Part shown: in pieces, positions 1-5,048 of the stretch
Position numbering within the stretch: position 1 is the stretch's first letter
How the letters are laid out: the number at the start of each line of letters is the position of its first letter
Assembly: GCA_031269135.1 (NCBI GenBank)
Contig: JAISZP010000356.1
Location: 1-5,158, forward strand
DNA length: 5,158 nt
Direction of reading: 5' to 3'
From: Deltaproteobacteria bacterium
GTDB lineage: Bacteria; Desulfobacterota; Desulfarculia; Adiutricales; Adiutricaceae
Notes under the pieces: model-generated
What the model was told of the DNA's origin: nothing
Databases searched by the model: none
Seen by the model: only the letters and a program-made list of their open reading frames with translations
Translations under genes and position numbers: made by a program

Positions 1-1
1 C

Positions 2-61
2 CACGGCCAAAAGCTTGGCTTGGAAGAGTTGGCTCGCAATCCGTTGACGTTCCAGCAGTAA
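2..61 (+). CDS. Possible C-terminal end of a plus-strand gene (partial)
   Basis: The second plus-strand frame is open from the window edge to a TAA at 59-61, giving a 19-residue tail that reads HGQKLGLEELARNPLTFQQ. Most codons end in G or C, as in the well-preserved genes of the window. The piece ends before the convergent recD2 gene, which would fit a convergent gene pair. The protein family cannot be recognised from so short a tail, and a chance open frame of 19 codons is quite possible. Confidence 0.3.
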   Translation, partial: HGQKLGLEELARNPLTFQQ

Positions 62-171
62 AGTTTCATAGAATTTTGACTAAATATGGAGTTTTTTATT
101 AAATTTTGTCGCTATCTGAAAAATCAGTTGTTTATTTATAATGAGCGCTGATTTAAAACGGCGAATCCGTC

Positions 172-190
172 AAAAAGTCGAAAAGCGACT
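172..190 (-). terminator. Weak Rho-independent terminator-like hairpin after recD2
   Basis: On the minus strand a perfect 5-bp stem AGTCG/CGACT with a CTTTT loop is followed at once by four T's, about 40 bases beyond the recD2 stop codon. The position suits the end of the trmB-recD2 transcript. The stem is short and the T-run modest, so termination may be weak. The rest of 62-227 shows no coding signal; a small CTGA-AAAA-TCAG hairpin at 116-127 could serve the opposite strand but is too weak to call. Confidence 0.4.
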
Positions 191-227
191 GCCGCGAAAA
201 ACGGCGATTTCCAGACCGCTTTTAGTT

Positions 228-2408
228 TTAATTGCGGCCTTTCTTGAAATCCATCAGCCTGTCGATGAGGTGACTGAAGCGAGCGTTTTCTTTGTTGTTA
301 TGGACGGCGTCTCTTAGGGCCTCAGGAGAACCCACCAAAAAGACCATCTGACGTCCCCTGGTCACAGCGGTATAAATGAGCTTTCTTCTGAGCATTATGG
401 AGTGTGAAGTATGAATAGGTATGACGACCGCAGGGAACTCGGAGCCTTGAGCCTTGTGAACCGTGGAAGCCCAAGCCGGAGTCAACTCGTCCAAGTCCGT
501 GAAGTCGTAACTGGCCTTTTTGTCGTCAAAGGCCACCTGAAGTTCTTGGCCCTCAAGATCTATCGAGTCGACAAGTCCTAAATCCCCATTAAACACGTTT
601 CTGGTGTAGTTGTTGCGTATCTGCATCACCCGATCGCCCTTCTTCAAGACCATGCCGAAACGAGCGACGGAGAGATTAGGCTGCGGGTTTAAGATTTTGC
701 CTAAGCAATTGTTGAGGTTGACTGTTCCCAACTCTCCCTTCCTGGTGGGAGATAAGACCATGATGTCGTTTATGGGATTTAGGTTTAGTTTTCTGGGGAT
801 CCGCTCGGAGACCAGCCGTAGGATCTTGTCGATTATTTTTTCCGGCTCTTGTTCGGCGACGAAGTGGTAATCGACGTCCGGAGAAGTGGATAATCCGATG
901 GGAACTTTGCCCTCGTTTATCATATGGGCGGCGGTGATTATCAAGCTCTCGTCGGTTTGTCTGTAGATCTTTGTGAGCTTTTTTGTAGGCATCAAGCCGG
1001 ATTCGATCAGATCCGACAAGACTTTCCCTGGCCCCACCGGCGGCAACTGATCTTGGTCGCCGACAAGAATCAAAGCCGTGTGACTTGGAAGCGCCCCCAA
1101 CAGTTGGTTCATCAGAACTATGTCTATCATCGAGGCTTCATCGACCAAGAGCATGTGGAGATCGAGTCGATTATCCGGCCCGTGGACAAAGCCGCCTCCT
1201 CTTGAAGTGCATTCCAATAATCGGTGGATCGTCGAGGCGGGGAATCCCGTCGCCTGGCTGAGCCTTTTAGCCGCGCGCCCGGTGGGCGCGACTAAGGCGA
1301 TCTTAGGAGTGACCACCCGCCAGATGTCGCAGATGGCCTTGGTCATGGTCGTTTTACCTGTTCCAGGGCCTCCGGTTATGATCACGCATTTGGAGGTGAT
1401 GGCCAGTTGCGCCGCTTCTTTTTGGTCGTCGCTTAAAGCCAGACCAAGTTTCTGTTCAGCCCAAGCCAAGGCCTTTTCCGGCCTCGGAACGCCGACCGCG
1501 AAAGGACTCGAGAGTATGGAACAGATGGCTCTCGCCACCCACACCTCCGCTCGGTGAGTTTGCGGGTGGTAGATATCCAAGTGACCAGGCTCCGACTGAG
1601 GTTCGGCCATCACCCTTCCGGCCAAAGATATCTTGGCCAGAGCCGCCTGCAATTCTATTTGATTGTTGCAGGTCAATAGCTTGGCTGTGTTGGCGATTAA
1701 TATATTTGAGGGGATATAGTCATGCCCGGATTTGACGGCTTCATCTAAGCAGTATAAAAGTCCGGCCTCAAGGCGCTGCGGGCTGTCTGGAGCGAAACCT
1801 AAGGATTTGGCCACTTTATCGGCTGTTAAAAAACCGACTCCGAATATCTCGTGCGATAGGCGATAAGGATCTTCTCTGATTGCGGCCTCGGCGCCGGCGC
1901 CGTAGCGCTTAAGGATCTTGGCGGCCAGAGACGGTCCCAGCCCAAAGCTGGATAAAAAGGCCAAAAGTTGCTTCAAGCCGACGGTCGAGCGCCAAGCCTC
2001 TATGATCTTCTCTCTTCTGATGGGACCCAATCCGGCGACTTCGGTTAGACGCTCAGGCGCCTTATCCAAGACTTCCAAGACGACGCTTCCGAAAGTGTCC
2101 ACCAGACGCGCCGCCAAAATAGGTCCTACGCCTTTGATGAGGCCTGAGCCTAAATACTTTCTGAGTCCTGATTCATTTTCCGGGGGACGGGTCTGACAAA
2201 AGTCGACTTCAAACTGCCTGCCGAAACGGGGGTGACGCTTAAATTCTCCGGTAAGTTCGACCAATTCGCCGACGGTCGGGAAATTAAGTTGCCCCACTGC
2301 GGTTACGCCTTGCTGAGAACCGTCAATTTTCAGGCTAACTATTGAGAACCCACTCTCATCATTTAAGAAGTTGACCTTCTGAATTTGTCCGGTTATGGTT
2401 TCTGTCAA
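228..2408 (-). CDS. recD2: RecD2/YrrC-type ATP-dependent 5'-3' DNA helicase (SF1B)
   Basis: Cytoplasmic DNA helicase of the RecD2 family, known in other bacteria as a 5'-3' helicase in DNA repair that works without RecBC. Numbered from the proposed TTG start (726 aa, a normal family length), it shows an N-terminal OB-like domain (TGQIQKVNF...), helix-hairpin-helix segments at about 82-204 (LIKGVGPILAARL, VAGLGPIRREKI, FGVGFLTADKVA), a Q-motif-like LSDDQKEA at 325-332, Walker A GGPGTGKT at 346-353, Walker B VDEAS at 422-426, GDQDQLPPVGPG at 450-461, YRQ at 482-484, STVHKAQGSE at 648-657 and YTAVTRG at 679-685. All helicase motifs look intact. The frame stays open up to an ATG at 2501, but those 31 extra residues lie over the trmB end. 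The TTG at 2408 starts where family similarity starts and has AGAGGAG 8 bases upstream. The TTG shares TTGA with the trmB stop, suggesting translational coupling. Confidence 0.95.
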   Translation of the reverse strand: MTETITGQIQKVNFLNDESGFSIVSLKIDGSQQGVTAVGQLNFPTVGELVELTGEFKRHPRFGRQFEVDFCQTRPPENESGLRKYLGSGLIKGVGPILAARLVDTFGSVVLEVLDKAPERLTEVAGLGPIRREKIIEAWRSTVGLKQLLAFLSSFGLGPSLAAKILKRYGAGAEAAIREDPYRLSHEIFGVGFLTADKVAKSLGFAPDSPQRLEAGLLYCLDEAVKSGHDYIPSNILIANTAKLLTCNNQIELQAALAKISLAGRVMAEPQSEPGHLDIYHPQTHRAEVWVARAICSILSSPFAVGVPRPEKALAWAEQKLGLALSDDQKEAAQLAITSKCVIITGGPGTGKTTMTKAICDIWRVVTPKIALVAPTGRAAKRLSQATGFPASTIHRLLECTSRGGGFVHGPDNRLDLHMLLVDEASMIDIVLMNQLLGALPSHTALILVGDQDQLPPVGPGKVLSDLIESGLMPTKKLTKIYRQTDESLIITAAHMINEGKVPIGLSTSPDVDYHFVAEQEPEKIIDKILRLVSERIPRKLNLNPINDIMVLSPTRKGELGTVNLNNCLGKILNPQPNLSVARFGMVLKKGDRVMQIRNNYTRNVFNGDLGLVDSIDLEGQELQVAFDDKKASYDFTDLDELTPAWASTVHKAQGSEFPAVVIPIHTSHSIMLRRKLIYTAVTRGRQMVFLVGSPEALRDAVHNNKENARFSHLIDRLMDFKKGRN

Positions 2409-3343
2409 GTTGATGGCTCCTCTAATGTCGCCAAAGCCAAAGCCAATTTCACCCCTGAGGTGGGAAAAACTTGGTTGGCCAAGGCCGGGGCCAGTTTCCA
2501 TCGTCCTTCGGGGGTTAAGGCTACCCTTATGTGAAACTCTTGGATAAACTGGTCTTCAATTACTTTTGCGGCTAACAACCCTTCTTTGAGGGTCGAATCG
2601 TAGATAAATCCGCCGAAGATGACCGTCGGGTCGCCGGTTCGGTTTTCAGGGCGGTAATTTTGGGGATTTATCGAACTGCTGTAGCTGGGCTTCATTTCAT
2701 TAAAACCTGAGGCCGAAAGATGAGGGTGACCGGTTTTACGTCCGATTATGTGAAAGAAATTCCGCTGACCGCCGGAGAGCCATTTGCGCTCGTATTTAGT
2801 GTTCAACATGGCCTGTTGTTCATTCACTTCCAAGCAAAGGTCCGTTCCGACGGCTTGGTCGATTGTCCAATCCGTCAAAACCCGGTTATCCGTCACCATG
2901 TAAAACTGTCCGTCATCTTTAAGTCGATTGGCGATTAAATTTAAAAAGTCTTTGTCGAACATTCTTCTTTTGGCCTGTTTTTCGTTCGGCCAGGGGACAG
3001 GAAAAAGGGCTCTAATGATTGATAGGCTCTTGGGGGAGAAAAGAAGCTCCAAAGCCGGTCGAGCGGCAAGGCGCATGATTTTCACATTGGTTCTCGGAGG
3101 GTCGTAGAGCCGTCTTAAAGCCCTTTTCATGCTGTTCCACGAGACCTCCAAGCCGACGAAGTCTCTCTCCCAAGACGATTGGGAAAGCCTGGCCAGGTAT
3201 TCGCCGTTGCCGAAGCCTATTTCCATGTCCAGCGGCGCCGAGCGACCGAAGACCGCGTCCCAACCTCCGATTTTCGACATATCCCGCGGATTGATCAGGG
3301 CGCTAAGAGAGCGGTAATATTTCTTGCAACTGAGAGCATTCAT
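2405..3343 (-). CDS. trmB: tRNA (guanine-N7)-methyltransferase TrmB, with C-terminal extension
   Basis: SAM-dependent Rossmann-fold enzyme expected to methylate N7 of G46 in the tRNA variable loop. Visible motifs are the SAM-binding EIGFGNGEYL at 41-50, VGLEVS at 63-68, the family signature region FPVPWPNEKQAKRR at 114-127, VTDN at 150-153, and TKYERKW at 182-188, which matches the TxxE substrate-binding motif. In well-studied TrmB proteins the signature is FPDPW followed by RHxKRR. Here the Asp is Val and the His is Ala, so activity or substrate could differ, or this may be a lineage-specific form. Residues 203-312, about 110 aa, go beyond the usual 200-240 aa length; this part (for example FGGFIYDSTLKEGLL) is not recognised. 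The first ATG was kept although no good ribosome binding site precedes it. The stop overlaps the recD2 start by 4 bases. Confidence 0.88.
   Translation of the reverse strand: MNALSCKKYYRSLSALINPRDMSKIGGWDAVFGRSAPLDMEIGFGNGEYLARLSQSSWERDFVGLEVSWNSMKRALRRLYDPPRTNVKIMRLAARPALELLFSPKSLSIIRALFPVPWPNEKQAKRRMFDKDFLNLIANRLKDDGQFYMVTDNRVLTDWTIDQAVGTDLCLEVNEQQAMLNTKYERKWLSGGQRNFFHIIGRKTGHPHLSASGFNEMKPSYSSSINPQNYRPENRTGDPTVIFGGFIYDSTLKEGLLAAKVIEDQFIQEFHIRVALTPEGRWKLAPALANQVFPTSGVKLALALATLEEPST
2417..2423 (-). promoter_or_regulatory. Ribosome binding site that sets the recD2 TTG start
   Basis: AGAGGAG on the minus strand lies inside the last codons of trmB, 8 bases before the TTG at 2408-2406. No comparable site precedes the ATG at 2501, which favours the TTG as the true start and makes recD2 726 aa rather than 757 aa. 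Confidence 0.7.
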
Positions 3344-3380
3344 AAACTACAAACTAGAGTGACAAAATTTCGCAGGCGCG

Positions 3381-3400
3381 TCGATCGGCAGGCATCGACA
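3381..3400. repeat. Small inverted repeat in the trmB leader
   Basis: GTCGAT and ATCGAC form a perfect 6-bp stem with an 8-base loop, about 40 bases upstream of the trmB ATG. It could fold in the leader RNA. There is no T-run next to it in the trmB direction, so it is not a terminator. Confidence 0.35.
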
Positions 3401-3404
3401 GCTC

Positions 3405-3449
3405 AAAAAAAAGAAGCCCGTTTGTAGATATATTATACAAATCGGCTTC
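3405..3449 (-). terminator. Rho-independent terminator-like hairpin upstream of trmB
   Basis: On the minus strand GAAGCC..TTTGTA pairs with TACAAA..GGCTTC (12 of 14 positions, 9-base loop), followed directly by eight T's (3412-3405). This is a good intrinsic terminator shape. It would stop minus-strand transcription coming from the iscB island before trmB, or act as an attenuator if trmB transcription starts upstream of it. The loop region reads TATAAT (3437-3432), so part of the same sequence can also be viewed as a -10 box. Confidence 0.6.
3432..3437 (-). promoter_or_regulatory. Candidate -10 box for trmB-recD2
   Basis: A perfect TATAAT on the minus strand, about 90 bases upstream of the trmB start, is the best -10 match in front of the unit. 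No convincing -35 lies at 16-18 bases; the nearest TTGTTT and TTGCAT give spacings of 19 and 15. The hexamer also lies in the loop region of the terminator-like hairpin, so it may be incidental. Confidence 0.3.
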
Positions 3450-3497
3450 ACCATGCAAACAATTTCGACGATTTTCAAAAATTTAACTTTTGGAAAT

Positions 3498-3742
3498 TCA
3501 TCTCTTGAGGCGACGTGACGCCACAGGAGCTTGCTCTGCGGATGCGCTCCACCCTTCTAAACAATAGCGCATAATACGCTTGCCAACTGAGATTCTTTCG
3601 ACTTCGGAGCATTTGACGGCCTGATCGAACTTTCGGCACGCCCGAACTTTCAGCATGCCCGAACTTTCAGCACGCTCGAACTTTCGGCCTGCCCGAACTT
3701 TACGGCTTCGCTGCAGATATCGATCAAGATCAAGCGAACAGT
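3498..3742 (-). other. Decayed tail of the iscB relic
   Basis: Sequence downstream of the last recognisable IscB segment. A minus-strand frame is open from an ATG at 3746 to 3498 (82 codons), but its middle is the translation of the 17-bp tandem repeat (KVRAGRKFERA, KVRACRKFDQA) and it has only a weak AAAGG-type ribosome binding site. By position it corresponds to the last part of an IscB protein, beyond the FVKG segment and in a shifted frame, but no family similarity is visible in it. I do not treat it as an independent gene. Confidence 0.4.
3626..3710. repeat. 17-bp tandem repeat, four units plus a partial fifth
   Basis: Units begin at 3626, 3643, 3660, 3677 and 3694. The consensus on the plus strand is CGAACTTTCRGCAYGCC. 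Units 1-4 are exactly 17 bp each with a few substitutions; the fifth keeps only CGAACTTT before diverging. 17 is not a multiple of 3, so the array shifts the reading frame from unit to unit, which fits DNA that is no longer coding. Confidence 0.85.
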
Positions 3743-3743
3743 T

Positions 3744-3768
3744 CATATTTCGCCTTTGACGAAATATG
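3744..3768. repeat. Perfect 9-bp inverted repeat at the end of the readable IscB frame
   Basis: CATATTTCG and CGAAATATG are perfect inverted arms around a 7-base loop. On the minus strand the hairpin covers the codons for AYFVKGEI and runs into the TGA that ends the IscB-like frame. It lacks a T-run on the minus strand; on the plus strand it is followed by CTTTT. No function is assigned. Confidence 0.6.
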
Positions 3769-3964
3769 CTTTTCCATTATTCAAGACCTCATCAAACTTC
3801 CTAATTCCATGAACATTTCCTGTAGAGAGCTTCTTTTCGGAACGAGATCCAAAATTTCGCCTGCAATCTCCTTTTGCTGCGAACTTCTGCTGTGCGCTTG
3901 AGGCGGACAATCCGTTCGTCGGCGAATTTCGTCTCGCTCTCTGCCATTTATTTAGAAGAGGAGT

Positions 3965-4000
3965 AAAAAAAATAGCTGAAGTTCCGGCATGAACTTCAGC
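3965..4000 (-). terminator. Strong hairpin plus T-run inside the iscB relic
   Basis: On the minus strand GCTGAAGTTC and GAACTTCAGC form a perfect 10-bp stem with a 6-base loop, followed by TA and eight T's. It has the form of an intrinsic terminator for transcription coming from the AT-rich small genes. The same bases still read as IscB HNH sequence (HAEVHAGTSAIFF), so it may have arisen by mutation of coding DNA or be partly fortuitous. Confidence 0.6.
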
Positions 4001-4261
4001 ATGAGAGTCTCACAAAGAGATCAAGTTGGAAGGAGCGTCGGCTGCGCCGCCGATCCTCTCCAAGATGCGGCGAACTTCAAGCGGAAGGTTCTTCTTGCCG
4101 CAACCCTCGCACTTGCAACCATCCCTATCTGAAACAAAAGCTTTGACGTTGCGCCGACCAAACATAGTTCCTCTTTGGCGCAGCAGCCTTCAGCAGCGGG
4201 ATCGCCGACTTAAGAACGTCAAACTTGGCGGTTTCCAAGGTTATGCGCTTAATAAACGTTT

Positions 4262-4480
4262 TTATTTTTTTTCTTTTTCTCGTTCTTCTTCTATTTTTTT
4301 CTGTAAGTCATAGAACTCTTGTTGAGATTTAGATCTGTGAGTTCGTAAATATTCTTCTATAGTCATTCCTTCAGGAATTTCTCTATCATGAGGAACATCA
4401 CGAAAGAAATAAGAACTTTCATCTATCATAGTCATTCCTTCAGGAATTTCTTTATCGCCAGTGAAAATCTTCTTAGACAT
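4262..4480 (-). CDS. Small charged hypothetical protein with repeated EIPEGMT motif
   Basis: A complete 72-aa ORF, not recognised as any family. Its ribosome binding site is excellent: AGAGGAG with a 6-base spacer to the ATG. The protein has two copies of a D(K/R)EIPEGMT motif (about residues 9-17 and 32-40) separated by 23 residues, then TIEEYLRTHRSKSQQ and a strongly charged, probably helical C-terminus ending EREKEKK. There is no signal peptide or membrane segment, so it is probably cytoplasmic. Codons end mostly in A or T, unlike trmB and recD2, which points to a foreign origin. It lies between the RuvC-I and RuvC-II parts of the iscB relic, in the same orientation. The upstream ORF stops 11 bases before its start, with the TAG overlapping the ribosome binding site, as in an operon. 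Confidence 0.65.
   Translation of the reverse strand: MSKKIFTGDKEIPEGMTMIDESSYFFRDVPHDREIPEGMTIEEYLRTHRSKSQQEFYDLQKKIEEEREKEKK
4359..4456. repeat. Two 29-bp direct repeats, each with a palindromic core
   Basis: Copies at 4359-4387 and 4428-4456 match at 28 of 29 bases, and their 69-bp offset is exactly 23 codons. Each contains ATTCCT-TC-AGGAAT, a 6-bp inverted repeat around two bases. On the minus strand they encode the two DxEIPEGMT motifs of the 72-aa protein. The near-identity at the DNA level suggests a recent internal duplication or a small mobile palindromic unit carried in frame. Confidence 0.85.
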
Positions 4481-4486
4481 TGTAAA

Positions 4487-4493
4487 CTCCTCT
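4487..4493 (-). promoter_or_regulatory. Ribosome binding site of the 72-aa ORF
   Basis: AGAGGAG on the minus strand, 6 bases from the ATG at 4480. The upstream ORF's TAG stop (4494-4492) overlaps it, so ribosomes finishing that ORF end on this site. It is the strongest evidence that the 72-aa ORF was translated. Confidence 0.75.
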
Positions 4494-4701
4494 ATAAAAG
4501 TGACGATTGAGCAGCTTTAGGTTTTAAACATAAAGATAAAGTCGCTGCAGCTACGTACTTACCTAATGCAGGCCTTGAACATCCACCAAAACGACGAACA
4601 TATCCTTTTAAAACACATTCTTGTATAGCTAATCCATCTTGATCTTCATATTCTTTGCAATGTCGCTGCCGACTTCCATCTGAAAATCGCTTCTGCGGCA
4701 T
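4492..4701 (-). CDS. Hypothetical ORF, probably a 3' fragment of a foreign gene fused to iscB sequence
   Basis: A 69-codon frame from an ATG at 4701, without a clear ribosome binding site. From about residue 15 (HCKEYEDQDGLAIQE...) the codons become strongly A/T-ended (tta, gga, gaa, aaa), a consistent coding signature that matches the 72-aa ORF downstream. The first dozen residues (MPQKRFSDGSRQ) instead fall on DNA that reads as IscB in another frame, so the start is probably accidental and the real gene was cut off at a junction near 4660. The remainder contains two Cys (QECVLKGYVRRFGGCSRP) and a mildly hydrophobic stretch, ALGKYVAAATLSLCL. I do not recognise a family. It is probably the end of a gene that preceded the 72-aa ORF in the donor DNA. 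Confidence 0.45.
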   Translation of the reverse strand: MPQKRFSDGSRQRHCKEYEDQDGLAIQECVLKGYVRRFGGCSRPALGKYVAAATLSLCLKPKAAQSSLL

Positions 4702-4837
4702 CGCTATAAACGCAAGATCCAGTCGTACTTGATCCAGGCTCAGATCCCAATTTGAAAGGCTGCGCCTCCTTGGCTCCAGGCTCCAGCAGTTGAATCGTGA
4801 AAGGCGCCCTAAGTGCGACTCCAGCTTTCATTTTCAT
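4646..4837 (-). pseudogene. iscB: iscB pseudogene, 5' part: RuvC-I segment
   Basis: The frame from 4837 to a TGA at 4648-4646 reads MKMKAGVALRAPFTIQLLEP and then KLGSEPGSSTTG. This matches the N-terminal part of IscB, where a PFTIxL strand leads into RuvC-I, normally GIDPGSKTTG. Here the catalytic Asp of RuvC-I is Glu (codon at 4741-4739). The N-terminal PLMP segment that should precede it is missing or eroded: the frame can be followed a little upstream of the ATG (RISRLQMKMKAG) and meets a TAG near 4885. After SCVYSDAAEAIF similarity fades where the AT-rich block begins, at about 4660. The piece lies in the same orientation as the RuvC-II/HNH part, about 500 bp away, somewhat more than the roughly 390 bp expected in an intact gene. 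Confidence 0.8.
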
Positions 4838-5048
4838 TTGGAGGCGACTTATGCGAACGACACTTCCGCCAATTCGCGCGCCTACCTAAATTTGTATCGG
4901 CAAACGCACACTTCAACAAAAAAAACAAGAAAGGAGAAACAAACATTTTCGGGGCAATCGACGGAATGTTTATCTGTTTATATCCGCAACAGCTCAATGA
5001 TAGATGGATTGATTTGCGGCATAATATTCGCGAGGCGGCGCGACAATC
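4838..5048. other. Noncoding spacer between the ATPase gene and the iscB relic
   Basis: No convincing gene. In intact iscB loci the guide-bearing omega RNA is encoded just upstream of iscB, which on this strand would be here. I see no recognisable omega RNA structure, only a 7-bp inverted repeat AAACATT/AATGTTT (4941-4971) and a T8 run on the minus strand near 4920. Plus-strand frames that cross it lack good starts and run antisense over the real ATPase end. Confidence 0.4.

Larger units (their letters stand above)
3743..4259 (-). pseudogene. iscB: iscB pseudogene, 3' part: RuvC-II, HNH and C-terminal segment
   Basis: Remains of an IscB RNA-guided nuclease, the transposon-borne relative of Cas9. 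Three pieces follow in the order of an intact IscB. First, RuvC-II reads RITLETAKFDVLK (4247-4209). Second, after one or two frameshifts, QRGTMFGRRNVKAFV leads into the HNH zinc finger DRDGCKCEGCGKKN, then LEVRRILERIGG and APSNLISL, up to a TGA at 4012-4010. Third, the same frame continues past the TGA as DSHAEVHAG, then 58 residues on comes GIRKFDEVLNNGKAYFVKG, which matches the C-terminal FRxFDKVxxxGxxxFVxGRR segment of IscB, ending at the TGA at 3745-3743. The catalytic HNH His pair is Arg-Arg, the Cys after NLISL is a stop, and the gap before GIRKFD is too short to hold RuvC-III. The product cannot be an active nuclease. Confidence 0.87.

Noticed and set aside
76..102. Plus-strand promoter TTGACT ... 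TATTAA
   Set aside because: The spacing is only 15 bases and no plus-strand gene follows; it points into the recD2 3' end.
610..2196. Several plus-strand ORFs of 86-145 codons opposite recD2
   Set aside because: They are antisense shadows of an intact helicase gene, without ribosome binding sites or recognisable products.
3626..3710. Short CRISPR array
   Set aside because: The units abut with no spacers and are only 17 bp, so this is a plain tandem repeat.
3498..3746. 82-codon minus-strand ORF as a real gene
   Set aside because: Its middle is translated tandem repeat, its start lies in an inverted repeat at the IscB frame break, and its ribosome binding site is weak. It is better seen as decayed iscB tail.
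4010..4012. TGA at the expected Cys codon of HNH could encode selenocysteine
   Set aside because: The HNH histidines are Arg, RuvC-I Asp is Glu, and there are frameshifts on both sides of the HNH. The TGA is one of several lesions in a dead gene, and no SECIS-type hairpin is evident right after it.
4251..4272. Plus-strand terminator AATAAA-CGTT-TTTATT with a T-run
   Set aside because: The stem is only A/T pairs and would not be stable, and there is no plus-strand gene before it.
4026..4313. Plus-strand 95-codon ORF across the HNH region
   Set aside because: It is antisense to the IscB HNH and RuvC-II segments, which match a known family. The plus-strand product resembles nothing and ends in low-complexity FFSFSRSSS.
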